Position numbers and translations under genes: made by a program. Shown here in pieces: positions 1 to 8,686 of a DNA stretch of 64,000 nt. Where the stretch lies: positions 250,501-314,500 of the forward strand of contig NZ_JASPFK010000001.1 of the NCBI RefSeq assembly GCF_036855935.1, written 5' to 3'. The first letter of the stretch is position 1. Every line of letters starts with the position of its first letter. The notes beneath the pieces were generated by a model that saw only the letters and a program-made list of their open reading frames with translations, made no database searches and had not been told where the DNA came from. The DNA comes from Sphingomonas sp. LR60. Lineage in GTDB: Bacteria > Pseudomonadota > Alphaproteobacteria > Sphingomonadales > Sphingomonadaceae.

Positions 1-21
1 GGGCGTGGGGGTAAGCGACAG

Positions 22-552
22 GTGCTGGCGGGTTTGCAGTCCGGTTTCCGGCCGCGGGAGGAACGGGTGACCGTGCTCGTCCCGTCGCGGATGCGGGTGG
101 ACGCACGCTGGCTCGACATCGTGATCCACAACGTTTCCTCGCGCGGGCTGATGGTCGGTTGCGATCAGGCGCCGGCGGTCGGCAGCTATGTCGAGATCCG
201 GCGCGGGACGCTCGTGATCGTCGGCCGAGTCCAGTGGACCAAGGGCCGGTTTTTCGGGCTGCGCTCCCAGGACCGGCTGTCGGTCAAGGCGCTGGTCGAC
301 GAGCCGCGGCTTGCCAGCCGTCCCGACCGCAGCACCGCTCAACCCGAAAGCGACCGCCGCGCCGAACGCCGGCTGGCGCATGAAGCGCAGATGGCGCGCA
401 AGATGGAGCGATCGCGCAGCTTCGCGTCGATGTTCCAGTTCCTGGTGCTGGTTGTGGTCGGCATGACGATGGCGGGGATCGCCGCGCATACCGTCTATTC
501 GATGCTGTCGGCACCCGCGGCGCGGATCGAGGATGCGTTGAAGGTCAGGTGA
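22..552 (+). CDS. PilZ-domain protein with C-terminal membrane segment
   Basis: A 176-residue protein with an N-terminal PilZ domain, the family that binds cyclic di-GMP. The RPREER stretch near residues 10-15 fits the arginine-rich binding motif and NVSSRGLMVG (about 38-47) fits the second (D/N)xSxxG motif. A charged linker follows, then one hydrophobic segment near residues 140-165 that should anchor it in the inner membrane. The chosen start is GTG at 22. The frame is open back to base 1, so a start upstream of the window cannot be excluded. The PilZ call comes from the two motifs; no partner or output is visible in the neighbourhood. Confidence 0.8.
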   Translation: MLAGLQSGFRPREERVTVLVPSRMRVDARWLDIVIHNVSSRGLMVGCDQAPAVGSYVEIRRGTLVIVGRVQWTKGRFFGLRSQDRLSVKALVDEPRLASRPDRSTAQPESDRRAERRLAHEAQMARKMERSRSFASMFQFLVLVVVGMTMAGIAAHTVYSMLSAPAARIEDALKVR

Positions 553-640
553 GGGGCGGTCGAGGCGGCGGGCGTGAAGCTGACCCGTTCAGGGCGAACG
601 GGTTTGTGCTTCGGGTCGGTGTTCGTTGCTCGGAGGGGGC

Positions 641-732
641 GTCATTCCCGCGCAGGCGGGATCCAGAACCTCTGACGTGTCGCTTCTATCGCCGGACCTG
701 CGCGTCTGGATTCCCGCCTGCGCGGGAATGAC
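641..732. repeat. Intergenic palindromic repeat, family A
   Basis: Two arms, CATTCCCGCGCAGGCGGG and its inverted counterpart, surround a short variable centre. This is the first of five copies of family A in the window (others at 4192, 4883, 28980 and 53619). It fills most of the gap between the convergent PilZ and HerA-like genes and could form a hairpin at both 3' ends. Nothing else is seen in 553-778. Confidence 0.85.
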
Positions 733-778
733 GGGTGGGCGGGGTAACCGGCTCGGTCAAGTTCGGGGCGACAGTAAG

Positions 779-2239
779 CTACGCCGCTTCGGCCGGGGCG
801 GTCGTCCATCCCAGATGCGGGATCGTGATCGAGCGTTTGCCGCCCATGTCGGTGCGCGTCACGAACAGGTCGCGCCCCTCGATATAGCCGATCAGCCGCT
901 TGACCCGCCCGATCGAGCTGGTGCCGTACGTATTCGCGATCGCGATGTCCGACGGGCAGGGTGCGCCGTCGCGCGCCGCCTTGGCGACCAGCAGAAACGC
1001 GCCGAGCATGTCGTCGGGCAAGCCGCCTGCCAGCGCGAGCACGCTCGCCCATTCCTCGGCGTGGGGATCGAAGATGCCGGCGCGCGCGCATGACAAGCGG
1101 CGGCTGAAGGCGGCGAGGTCAAGCGCGGGCTTGGCGATCCCCGCCATACGGCAGCGGACCTGGAAATCCTGATAGAGCACCGCCGCCGGACGGCCGCTGC
1201 TTTCGTCGTCGGTGACGATCGCGCGCAGCACCTCGGCATAGACCGCCTCGACCTCTTCCTCGTTACGGTCGGGCAGCGACGGCGCGGGGGTCGACGGCGC
1301 GGGCGCCTCGATGTCGGACAGCAGTTCGTCGGCGGGGACGCGGCGTGGGCGCGGGTCGAAGGTCATCGGCAGCGTCGGCGCGGTGTCGGGGGTGACGTCG
1401 AGCAAGCTCTGCAGGTCGACCGAATCGGCCTGCGGCAGCGGGACCAGCTTGGGGCTGCCGCTGCGCGCCTGCGTCTCGACCGTGCCGATCCGCACCGTGA
1501 TCGGCCGCCGCGACACTGCGGGACCGAGCGCCATGAAGGTGCCGCGCGCGAGGTCGCGGATCGATTCGGCCTGCCGCCGCTCCATGCCGAGCAGATCGGC
1601 GGCGCGCGCCATGTCGATGTCGAGAAAGGTGCGCCCCATCAGGAAGTTGCTCGCTTCCGCGGCGACATTCTTGGCCAGCTTCGCCAGCCGCTGCGTCGCG
1701 ATCACGCCCGCCAGCCCGCGCTTGCGCCCGCGACACATTAGGTTGGTCATCGCCGACAGCGAGGCGCGGCGGACCTCCTCGGCGACCTCGCCACCGGTGG
1801 TCGGCGCGAACAATTGCGCCTCGTCGACCACCACCAGCGCGGGATACCAATGTTCGCGCGGCGCATCGAAGAGCGCGTTGAGGAAGCCGGCGGCGCAGCG
1901 CATCTGCCCCTCCGCCTCCAGCCCCTCAAGGCTCAGCACGACGCTGGCGCGATGTTCGCGCAGCCGCGCGGCGATTCGCGCCAGCTCGCGCTCGGCATAA
2001 TCCGCGCCCTCGATGACGACATGGCCGTAGCGTTCGGACAAAGTGACGAAATCGCCCTCTGGGTCGATCACCACCTGTTGCACCTGACCCGCGCTCCTTT
2101 CGAGCAGCCGGCGCAGCAGGTGCGACTTGCCGGACCCGGAATTGCCCTGGACGAGCAATCGGGTGGCGAGCAGTTCTTCGAGGTCCATGGTCACGGGCGC
2201 GCCGCGCTCGTCGCTGCCCATGTCTACGCTGACGGTCAT
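779..2239 (-). CDS. HerA-like / DUF87 ATP-binding protein
   Basis: A 486-residue P-loop ATPase of the HerA/DUF87 group (FtsK-HerA superfamily, DNA-translocase-like). The Walker A motif GNSGSGKSHLL lies near residues 33-43 and a Walker B of the form ALVVVDEAQLF near 135-145. CRGRKRGLAGVIATQRLAKL is the conserved sensor-like segment after it. The C-terminal third is acidic and proline-rich, then helical, with a possible winged-helix-like end. No nurA nuclease gene is adjacent, so a role in end resection or defence cannot be inferred from context. It is transcribed away from the DUF1003 gene across a 100-bp promoter gap. Function beyond ATPase is not established. Confidence 0.8.
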   Translation of the reverse strand: MTVSVDMGSDERGAPVTMDLEELLATRLLVQGNSGSGKSHLLRRLLERSAGQVQQVVIDPEGDFVTLSERYGHVVIEGADYAERELARIAARLREHRASVVLSLEGLEAEGQMRCAAGFLNALFDAPREHWYPALVVVDEAQLFAPTTGGEVAEEVRRASLSAMTNLMCRGRKRGLAGVIATQRLAKLAKNVAAEASNFLMGRTFLDIDMARAADLLGMERRQAESIRDLARGTFMALGPAVSRRPITVRIGTVETQARSGSPKLVPLPQADSVDLQSLLDVTPDTAPTLPMTFDPRPRRVPADELLSDIEAPAPSTPAPSLPDRNEEEVEAVYAEVLRAIVTDDESSGRPAAVLYQDFQVRCRMAGIAKPALDLAAFSRRLSCARAGIFDPHAEEWASVLALAGGLPDDMLGAFLLVAKAARDGAPCPSDIAIANTYGTSSIGRVKRLIGYIEGRDLFVTRTDMGGKRSITIPHLGWTTAPAEAA

Positions 2240-2339
2240 GATCGCGCCCCGTGTGGCCGATCATGCCCCGGTTGAGCAAGCGCTTTGCGCGCCCGCGGCG
2301 CGCGGCTACGGGGATGCGTCTTCAAGGGGGAAAACTCGC

Positions 2340-2897
2340 ATGGCGCACCGTCCACCGATCGCCGACCTCGCGCTGCGCATCATCGGCAAGCCGCGCCACT
2401 CGCTCGATGCCGAGGAACGCCGCGTCCTCGACAGCATGGATGCGGGGACGTTGGTCAGCCGCGATGCCGCCGACGAAGCCGATCTGCGCGCCAGCTTCGG
2501 CGACCGCCTCGCCGACAAGGTCGCGGCGGTCGGCGGGTCGTGGGGGTTCATCATCGCCTTCACGGTAGTGCTGGTCGGGTGGATGCTGCTCAACACCGAC
2601 GTGCTCAAATATTTCGGGCTGCAGTTCGACCCCTATCCGTACATCTTCCTCAACCTGATGCTGTCGACGCTCGCCGCGGTGCAGGCGCCGGTGATCATGA
2701 TGAGCCAGAACCGGCAGGCGTCGAAGGACCGGCTCGCCGCCAGCCTCGATTACGAGACCAATTTGCGAGCCGAGCTGGAGATCCTGCGGCTCCACGAAAA
2801 GATCGACGGGCTGGTGATCGAGCGGCTTGCGGCGCTGGAGGCCAAGATCGACCGTTTGGGGACAGACGGGTTGGCGAATGGTGCTCCGCGCGCGTAA
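2340..2897 (+). CDS. DUF1003 family membrane protein
   Basis: A 185-residue protein matching the DUF1003 (COG4420) pattern: a soluble N-terminus, a membrane segment near residues 62-82 ([16 protein letters not shown]), then [31 protein letters not shown], the family's signature second membrane segment, and a coiled-coil tail rich in E, L and R. The ATG at 2340 follows an AAGGGGGA ribosome-binding site about 9 bases upstream. Longer in-frame extensions overlap the divergent ATPase gene and lack a signal. The biochemical role of DUF1003 is unknown. The yebC gene follows after 29 bp, so co-transcription is possible. Confidence 0.85.
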   Translation: MAHRPPIADLALRIIGKPRHSLDAEERRVLDSMDAGTLVSRDAADEADLRASFGDRLADKVAAVGGSWGFIIAFTVVLVGWMLLNTDVLKYFGLQFDPYPYIFLNLMLSTLAAVQAPVIMMSQNRQASKDRLAASLDYETNLRAELEILRLHEKIDGLVIERLAALEAKIDRLGTDGLANGAPRA

Positions 2898-2926
2898 AGG
2901 CACGGGATTATCCGTCAGAGGCGACC

Positions 2927-3670
2927 ATGGCAGGCCATTCCAAGTTCAAGAACATCATGCATCGCAAGGGCGCGCAGGATAAGAAGCGCTCCGGCATGTT
3001 TTCCAAGCTCAGCCGCGAAATCACCGTCGCGGCGAAGATGGGGCTGCCCGATCCCGACATGAACCCGCGGCTGCGCGCCGCGATCAACGCCGCCAAGGCG
3101 CAGTCGATGCCCAAGGACAATATCCAGCGCGCGATCGACAAGGCGAGCAAGGGCGACACCGAGAATTACGAGGAAATCCGCTACGAGGGCTTCGGCCCCG
3201 GCGGCGTGAGCCTGATCATCGAGGCGCTGTCCGACAACCGCAACCGCACCGCGACCAACGTGCGCACCGCCGTGTCGAAGAACGGCGGCAACCTGGGCGC
3301 GAGCGGCTCGGTGAGCCATGGCTTCGATCGGATGGGGCTGATCAACTATCCCGCGACCGCGGGCGATGCCGAGAAGGTGTTCGAGGCGGCGCTGGAAGCC
3401 GGCGCCGAGGACGTGACCTCGACCGAGGAAGGTCACGAGATCTGGACCGAACAGGGCTCCCTCCACGAGGTGGCCAAGGCGCTGGAGCCGGTGCTGGGTG
3501 AGGCCGAGGGCGCGAAGCTGGCATGGCGGCCACAGACGATGGTCGAGGTGTCGGAGGGCGACGCGGCGACGTTGTTCAAGCTGATCGACGCGCTCGACGA
3601 CGATGACGACGTGCAGACGGTGTGGGGGAATTACGAGGTGTCCGACGAGGTGATGGCGAAGCTGGGGTGA
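2927..3670 (+). CDS. yebC: YebC/PmpR family regulator (TACO1-like)
   Basis: A 247-residue protein that begins [18 protein letters not shown], the hallmark start of the YebC/TACO1 family, and shows the conserved [10 protein letters not shown] and [10 protein letters not shown] segments. Members act as transcription regulators or as translation factors that relieve ribosome stalling at proline-rich stretches; which applies here cannot be told from sequence. Its TGA stop overlaps the GTG start of ruvC by four bases, so the two are translationally coupled. The yebC-ruvC pairing is common in proteobacteria and supports both calls. Confidence 0.95.
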   Translation: MAGHSKFKNIMHRKGAQDKKRSGMFSKLSREITVAAKMGLPDPDMNPRLRAAINAAKAQSMPKDNIQRAIDKASKGDTENYEEIRYEGFGPGGVSLIIEALSDNRNRTATNVRTAVSKNGGNLGASGSVSHGFDRMGLINYPATAGDAEKVFEAALEAGAEDVTSTEEGHEIWTEQGSLHEVAKALEPVLGEAEGAKLAWRPQTMVEVSEGDAATLFKLIDALDDDDDVQTVWGNYEVSDEVMAKLG

Positions 3671-4173
3671 TCATCCTCGGCCTCGACCCCGGCCTGGGCA
3701 CGACCGGCTGGGGGGTGATCCGCGCCGAGGGGAACCGGCTGAGCCATGTCGGCAACGGCCAGATCCGCACCGACCCGTCGATGCCGCTGCCGCGCCGGCT
3801 CGCGAACCTCTACGCCGCATTGATCGACGTCATTCGCGCCGAACGGCCCGATGAGGCGGCGGTCGAGGAGGTGCTGGGGAATACCAATGCGCAATCGACG
3901 CTCAAGCTGGGGCAGGCGCGTGGGGTGGTGTTGCTGGCGGCAAGCGGCGCGGGGCTGACGATCGGGGAGTATCACCCCTCGACCGTCAAGAAGGCGGTCG
4001 TCGGCACCGGCGGCGCGGAGAAGCGGCAAATTCAGGCGATGATGGCGGTGCTGCTGCCCGGCGCCAAGCTGGCCGGTCCGGACGCGGCCGACGCCCTGGC
4101 GGTCGCGATCTGCCACGCGCACCATGTCGCAAGCGCGCAAGGGATGATGCGGCGCGCGCGGGCGGGGGCGTAA
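3667..4173 (+). CDS. ruvC: Holliday junction endodeoxyribonuclease RuvC
   Basis: A 168-residue protein of normal RuvC length. Catalytic acidic residues are in place: Asp in [14 protein letters not shown] at the N-terminus, Glu in AVEEVLGN, and two Asp in [16 protein letters not shown] near the C-terminus. RuvC cuts Holliday junctions together with RuvAB during recombination and repair; ruvA and ruvB are not in the window. The GTG start at 3667 overlaps the yebC stop (GTGA), which decides the start against the longer reading that runs back into yebC. Confidence 0.95.
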   Translation: MIILGLDPGLGTTGWGVIRAEGNRLSHVGNGQIRTDPSMPLPRRLANLYAALIDVIRAERPDEAAVEEVLGNTNAQSTLKLGQARGVVLLAASGAGLTIGEYHPSTVKKAVVGTGGAEKRQIQAMMAVLLPGAKLAGPDAADALAVAICHAHHVASAQGMMRRARAGA

Positions 4174-4191
4174 GGCCGCGCGTCCCCCTCC

Positions 4192-4334
4192 GTCATTCTC
4201 GCGAAGGCGGAATCCAGACGCGCAGGTCTGTCGATAGAGGCGAAGCGTCAGAGGTTCTGGATCCCCGCCTTCGGCCACGGGTCGAAGTTTATCCTGAGCG
4301 CCTGCCGTGCGGGCAGCCGAAGGGCGGGAATGAC
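4192..4334. repeat. Family A palindromic repeat with an inserted second repeat
   Basis: The outer arms match family A (ATTCTCGCGAAGGCGGAATC and CCCGCCTTCGG), but the right arm is interrupted near 4279-4322 by sequence related to family D (GTCGAAGTTTATCCTGAGCG). This is a composite, nested repeat. It occupies the gap between ruvC and the convergent NTF2-like gene. Confidence 0.7.
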
Positions 4335-4341
4335 GGGAGTG

Positions 4342-4796
4342 TCAGGGCCGTATCATCAGCCCTTCGGTCTCGATGATACCGATCGCGTGGACCAGATGGT
4401 CGTCCCCAAACGTGTAGCGGATCGCGCGCGTGCGATAGCGCGGGTCGGCGATCACCCCCGCCGGCACGTCCGAGCGATCGTCGCATTCGTCGAGCACGAG
4501 GATCGAATCCCACCCCGGCGTGTAACTGATGACGTGGCGGTCGAGCTTGCCCAGCCGGTGCCGCTCCATCGCCACCCACGCCGCCTTGTCGTGCGCGACC
4601 GGTGCGCCGTTGATCGTGACCGCCAGGTCGGGCGCGAGATCGGCGGCATAGGCGTCGAAGGTCGCCGCCGTCGCGGTCGGTACGACCTGCGCGATGGCTG
4701 CCATGATATAATCGGGCGGCGGGGGGCCGGGGAGGCGGTGGCCACATCCGGTAGCACTGCCGCCAGCAACAGGACCAATCCCTTCGCCACCATCAT
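4342..4796 (-). CDS. Secreted NTF2-like (SnoaL-like) protein, frameshifted as sequenced
   Basis: Two overlapping frames together make one gene. From ATG at 4796, preceded by a GGAGG site, one frame gives a signal peptide (MMVAKGLVLLLAAVLPDVATAS). The other frame continues from PDYIMAAIAQVV through an NTF2/SnoaL-like fold (FDAYAADLAPDLAVTING and onward) to the stop at 4342. The switch is at a run of six G (4721-4726 on the plus strand). One extra base restores a single 151-residue reading, and the length becomes a multiple of three. Function is unknown; such folds act as small-ligand binding domains or enzymes. See the frameshift finding. Confidence 0.6.
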
Positions 4797-4882
4797 TCGC
4801 CGCCTCCGACCTTCCGATGGTAGGGCAAGATGCTCCGCTGCGGGGTGGCTGGCAACGCCGATGATCACGCAAAGCCGCTCCC

Positions 4883-4974
4883 GTCATTCCCGCGAAGGCG
4901 GGAATTCAGACGCGCAGGTTTTCGCAAGAGGCGAAACGTCAGAGGTTCTGGATCCCCGCATTCGCGGGGATGAC
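4883..4974. repeat. Intergenic palindromic repeat, family A
   Basis: Arms CATTCCCGCGAAGGCGGGAA and GGATCCCCGCATTCGCGGGG flank a centre containing CGTCAGAGGTTCTGG, the same centre motif as the copy at 4192. It lies between the two divergent NTF2-like genes. Confidence 0.85.
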
Positions 4975-5040
4975 GGAGTTTGGTGGATAGCGGTCGACCA
5001 AGTTCAGGTGCAGACAATTGCGATTTGTCAGGAGGTTTTG

Positions 5041-5514
5041 ATGCGCCGCATTCGAATTGCTCTCGCCATCCTGGCCGTGCCAATCGCCGGAACGTCTCCG
5101 GCTGCGCAGCCGAACGAGCGGGAACCAAGCGAGGCGGCCCTTGCGAAATTGGACCTTCAGCAGAAAGAGATGGTCGCGAAGGCCGATATTGACGGACTCG
5201 CGGCACTCTCTTCGTCGAAGTTGACGATCAACGCACCTACCGGCCGCGTCCTCACCCGAGAGCAGTTCATCGCAATGATGCGTAGCGGGCAGATCGGGGC
5301 CGAAAACTTTGAGCGCACGGTGGAGAGCGTCACGGTGAGTGGCTCCGTGGGCGTAGTAATGGGCAATGAGGTTTTCACGCCCACCGCACTAAGTGAGCTG
5401 GGACGCAGGTACGGCGTCGTTCCCCTGAAGCGCCGATACACCAACATCTATGTCCGCGATCGCGGCACATGGCGGTGGCTCGCACGACACGCTAACGTTG
5501 TCCTGACGCGTTAA
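5041..5514 (+). CDS. Secreted NTF2-like (DUF4440/SnoaL-like) protein
   Basis: A 157-residue protein. ATG at 5041 follows a strong CAGGAGGTTTTG ribosome-binding site, and the first 22 residues form a signal peptide ending near SPAAQP. The mature part (LDLQQKEMVAKADIDGLAAL, then TGRVLTREQFIAMMRSG and VMGNEVF) has the layout of DUF4440/NTF2-like domains. No catalytic assignment is possible. Base composition is slightly less GC-rich than its neighbours, and it faces another NTF2-like gene. Its 3' end overlaps the convergent malic enzyme gene by 23 bases. Confidence 0.7.
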   Translation: MRRIRIALAILAVPIAGTSPAAQPNEREPSEAALAKLDLQQKEMVAKADIDGLAALSSSKLTINAPTGRVLTREQFIAMMRSGQIGAENFERTVESVTVSGSVGVVMGNEVFTPTALSELGRRYGVVPLKRRYTNIYVRDRGTWRWLARHANVVLTR

Positions 5515-7825
5515 GTAGCGTCGCGCTTTTGGGCGAGCCCCGCCCCATCACCTCACCGCGCAATACCCCCGCCGCGAGCACCGCCAGCGTCACCAGATCG
5601 CCCGCGGTCGACGTCATCGGCGCGATCTGGACCGGCTTTTCCATGCCGACCAGCATCGGGCCGATCATGTCGTCGCCGCCCAGTTCGCGCAGCAGCTTGG
5701 CGGAGATGTTCGCCGACTGCAGCCCCGGCATCACCAGCACGTTGGCCGGGCCGGACAGGCGCGCGAACGGGAAGTTCTTGAGCTGGCGCGGGTTGAGCGC
5801 GACGTCGGGGGCCATCTCGCCCTCATATTCGAAGCTCACCTTGCGGTCGTCGAGCACCTGTACCGCGCCGCGGATGTTGTCGAGCCACTGGCCGTTGGGG
5901 TTGCCGAAGGTCGAATAGCTGAGGAACGCGACGCGCGGTTCCTGCCCGAGCCGGCGCGCGACCGCGGCGGTCTGCTCGGCGATGTCGGCGAGTTCCTCGG
6001 CGGTGGGACGCTCGTTGACCGTGGTGTCGGCGATGAAGACGGTGTGTGATTGGCCGACCAGCACGTGGATGCCGAAGGCGGTGCGGCCGGGCGCGGGGTC
6101 GATCACACGCTTGATCTCGCGCATCGACTGCGCGAACGGGCGCGTCACGCCGGTGATCATCGCGTCGGCCTCGCCGAGCTGGAGCAGCACCGAACCGAAG
6201 ATGTTGCGGTCCTGGTTGATCATCCGCTCGACCTCGCGGCGCAGGAAGCCGCGGCGTTGCAGGCGCGCGTAGAGGAAGTCGACCATCTTGGGCACCAGCG
6301 GCGAGACGCGGCTGTTGTGCAGTTCGTATTCTTCCGGGTTCGCGATGCCGAGCGCGCGCAGCCGATCGTACACGTCCTCGCGCCCGACCAGCACCGGCGT
6401 GCCATAGCCGCCTTCCTTGAAGGCGATGGCGGCGCGCAGCACGACTTCCTCTTCGCCCTCGGCGAACAGCACGCGCTTCGGATTGGCCTTTGCGCCTTCA
6501 TAGGCGAGGCTGAGCACCGAAGTGGTCGGGTTGAGCCGCGCGCGTAGCGCCGCGGTGTAAGCGGCCATGTCGAGGATCGGCTTGGTCGCGACGCCCGAAT
6601 CCATAGCCGCCTTGGCGACGGCGGCGGGGACGATCTCCATCAGCCGCGGATCGAACGGCGAGGGGATGATGTACTCGGGGCCGAAGCTGTGCTGGACGCC
6701 GTACGCGATCGCGACTTCCTCGGGCACGCGCTGCCGCGCCAGCTCGGCGATGGCGTTGGCGGCGGCGATCTTCATCGCGTCGTTGATGCCCGTGGCGCGC
6801 ACGTCGAGCGCGCCGCGGAAGATGAACGGGAAGCAGATCACGTTGTTGACCTGGTTCGGATAGTCCGACCGCCCGGTGGCGACGATCGCGTCGGGGCGCG
6901 CCGCCTTGGCCAGTTCGGGGCGGATCTCCGGCTCCGGATTGGCCATCGCGAAGATGATCGGAGCGGGGGCCATGTCGACCACCATCTCCGGCTTGAGCGC
7001 GCCTGCCGCCGACAGACCGAGGAACACGTCGGCGCCGTGCAGCGCCTCGGTCAGCGTGCGGCGATCGGTGTTGGCGGCGTGCGCCGACTGCCATTGGTTC
7101 ACGCCGTCGCGACCCTGATAGATCACGCCGGTGCGGTCGCAGATCAGGACGTTGTCGTGGCGGACGCCCATCGCCTTGATCAGCTCGGTACAGGCGATCG
7201 CCGCCGCGCCCGCGCCGTTCACGACGACCTTGATCTCGGACAGCTTGCGTCCGGTCAGCAGGCAGGCGTTAATGACGCCGGCGGCGCAGATGATCGCGGT
7301 GCCGTGCTGGTCGTCATGGAAGACCGGAATGTTCATCCGTTCGCGCAGCGTCTGCTCGATGATGAAACATTCCGGGGCCTTGATGTCCTCGAGGTTGATC
7401 CCGCCGAAGGTCGGCTCCATCAGTTCGACCGCGTCGATGATCCGGTCGACATCCTCGGTCTTCAGTTCGATATCGATCGAATCGACATCGGCGAAGCGCT
7501 TGAACAGCACCGCCTTGCCTTCCATCACCGGCTTGCTGGCCAGCGCGCCGAGATTGCCCATGCCGAGGATCGCGGTGCCGTTCGAGATGACGGCGACCAG
7601 ATTGCCCTTGGCGGTATAATCGTAGGCGGTGGCGGGATCGTCGGCGATCGCCTGAACCGGGATCGCGACGCCGGGCGAATAGGCGAGCGCAAGGTCGCGC
7701 TGCGATGCCATCGGCTTGGACGGAACGATCTCGATCTTGCCGGGGCGCCCCTCCGAGTGAAACAAAAGGGCTTCGCGCTCGAACTGGACGTTGCGCTCGT
7801 CGGCTTGGGTGCGATCGTCGGTCAT
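5492..7825 (-). CDS. maeB: NADP-dependent malic enzyme with C-terminal phosphotransacetylase domain
   Basis: A 777-residue fusion protein. The N-terminal half (about 1-430) is malic enzyme, converting malate to pyruvate and CO2: AYSPGVAIPVQAI, the KGNLVAVISNGTAILGMGN segment, FHDDQHGTAI and the Rossmann GAGAAAIACTELI. The C-terminal half (about 440-777) resembles phosphate acetyltransferase (LVGREDVYDRL, MITGVTRPF, VLVMPGLQSANISAKL) and in known MaeB proteins is regulatory, sensing acetyl-CoA. ATG at 7825 (MTDDRTQADERNVQF) is preferred over the longer reading because it starts at the conserved N-terminus. The ogt gene lies 43 bp upstream on the same strand. Confidence 0.95.
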   Translation of the reverse strand: MTDDRTQADERNVQFEREALLFHSEGRPGKIEIVPSKPMASQRDLALAYSPGVAIPVQAIADDPATAYDYTAKGNLVAVISNGTAILGMGNLGALASKPVMEGKAVLFKRFADVDSIDIELKTEDVDRIIDAVELMEPTFGGINLEDIKAPECFIIEQTLRERMNIPVFHDDQHGTAIICAAGVINACLLTGRKLSEIKVVVNGAGAAAIACTELIKAMGVRHDNVLICDRTGVIYQGRDGVNQWQSAHAANTDRRTLTEALHGADVFLGLSAAGALKPEMVVDMAPAPIIFAMANPEPEIRPELAKAARPDAIVATGRSDYPNQVNNVICFPFIFRGALDVRATGINDAMKIAAANAIAELARQRVPEEVAIAYGVQHSFGPEYIIPSPFDPRLMEIVPAAVAKAAMDSGVATKPILDMAAYTAALRARLNPTTSVLSLAYEGAKANPKRVLFAEGEEEVVLRAAIAFKEGGYGTPVLVGREDVYDRLRALGIANPEEYELHNSRVSPLVPKMVDFLYARLQRRGFLRREVERMINQDRNIFGSVLLQLGEADAMITGVTRPFAQSMREIKRVIDPAPGRTAFGIHVLVGQSHTVFIADTTVNERPTAEELADIAEQTAAVARRLGQEPRVAFLSYSTFGNPNGQWLDNIRGAVQVLDDRKVSFEYEGEMAPDVALNPRQLKNFPFARLSGPANVLVMPGLQSANISAKLLRELGGDDMIGPMLVGMEKPVQIAPMTSTAGDLVTLAVLAAGVLRGEVMGRGSPKSATLLNASGQR

Positions 7826-7868
7826 GTCGACAGCCCTTACGGAATGCGGGCGGCGATGGGAATATCTC

Positions 7869-8345
7869 CTAGCGTTGCTCGTGCGCGAGCAGATGTTGCT
7901 TGGCCGCCAGCCCGCCCGCAAAGCCGGTCAGCGCCCCCGATCGGCCGATGACGCGGTGGCAGGGGGTGACGATCGTGATCGGGTTGCGGCCGTTCGCCGC
8001 GCCGACCGCGCGGGTCGCGGTGGGGCGGCCGATCGCTCGTGCGATATCGGCATAGCTGCGCGTCTCGCCATACGGGATGGCGTCGAGCGCGCGCCACACG
8101 TCACGCTGGAACGCGGTGCCGCGCGGGCCGAGCGGAAGGTCGAAGGTCGTGCGGGTGCCGGCGAAATATTCGCCGAGCTGCGTCGCGGCGGCGGCGAGCA
8201 CCGGATGGTCGGGACGCTCGGTCGTGGCTTCCAGCCGCACACGGCCCGGCTTGTCGTCGGGCCACAGGATCGCCACGAGCGCGGTGTCGTCGGCGACCAG
8301 CGTCAGGTCGCCGAGCGGGGAGGGAAGGGTGGTGCGGTGGAGCAT
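7869..8345 (-). CDS. ogt: Methylated-DNA--protein-cysteine methyltransferase
   Basis: A 158-residue protein with the active-site motif PCHRV near the C-terminus, which accepts the alkyl group from O6-methylguanine in a suicide reaction. The helix-turn-helix segment AFQRDVWRALDAIPYGETRSYADIA and RAVGAANGRNPI are typical of the Ogt/AGT DNA-binding domain. It has no AdaA/AdaB-type N-terminal domains, so it is the stand-alone form. ATG at 8345 (MLHRTTLPSPLG) is chosen because this is where family similarity begins. It sits just upstream of maeB on the same strand. Confidence 0.92.
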   Translation of the reverse strand: MLHRTTLPSPLGDLTLVADDTALVAILWPDDKPGRVRLEATTERPDHPVLAAAATQLGEYFAGTRTTFDLPLGPRGTAFQRDVWRALDAIPYGETRSYADIARAIGRPTATRAVGAANGRNPITIVTPCHRVIGRSGALTGFAGGLAAKQHLLAHEQR

Positions 8346-8446
8346 GATGACGCTTCTATCGGCTTTCGCCTGCGGTCGCATCCCGCGGCTTGCGGTCAAA
8401 GTGGCGGGTGTTCGCCATCGGGGCGAGCGCGTATGATTGTTCAGTC

Positions 8447-8686
8447 ATGGACCGACGGCGCATCCTCGAGGATTATCGCCGGTGGATGAATCTCGCCCGC
8501 GCCGAAGCCGATGTGGCGGCAGGACGCGTCCATTCGCACGCGATCGTCGGCGAATGGCTGAAGACCTGGGGCAAGCCCGGACGGTTCCCTTTCAAGGAGT
8601 GGCTTGCGCGCCGTGATGGCTGTCGGCATCGCGACACGACGTGCGCATCCCTGACACGCCACGCGACTCCCGGACCCTTTCCATGA
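8447..8686 (+). CDS. Small hypothetical protein, antitoxin-like
   Basis: A 79-residue open frame. The first 55 residues (DRRRILEDYRRWMNLARAEADVAAGRVHSHAIVGEWLKTWG in overlapping pieces) look like real coding sequence. The segment AAGRVHSHAIVGEWLKTWG resembles the C-terminal part of ribbon-helix-helix or CopG-type antitoxin-like proteins, but no toxin gene is beside it. The last 25 residues are low in structure. Its TGA stop overlaps the mutS ATG by four bases (ATGA), which suggests translational coupling. The antitoxin resemblance is an inference from a short motif. Confidence 0.5.
   Translation: MDRRRILEDYRRWMNLARAEADVAAGRVHSHAIVGEWLKTWGKPGRFPFKEWLARRDGCRHRDTTCASLTRHATPGPFP

Noticed and set aside
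779..2239. HerA-like ATPase as part of an antiphage system
   Set aside because: No nuclease, SIR2 or other defence gene is adjacent; the flanking genes are housekeeping. The protein alone does not support a defence call.
2285..2926. A long frame upstream of yebC that would extend YebC at its N-terminus by about 214 residues
   Set aside because: It overlaps the DUF1003 gene in another frame, and the extension is arginine-rich noise. YebC proteins start at MAGHSKFKN.
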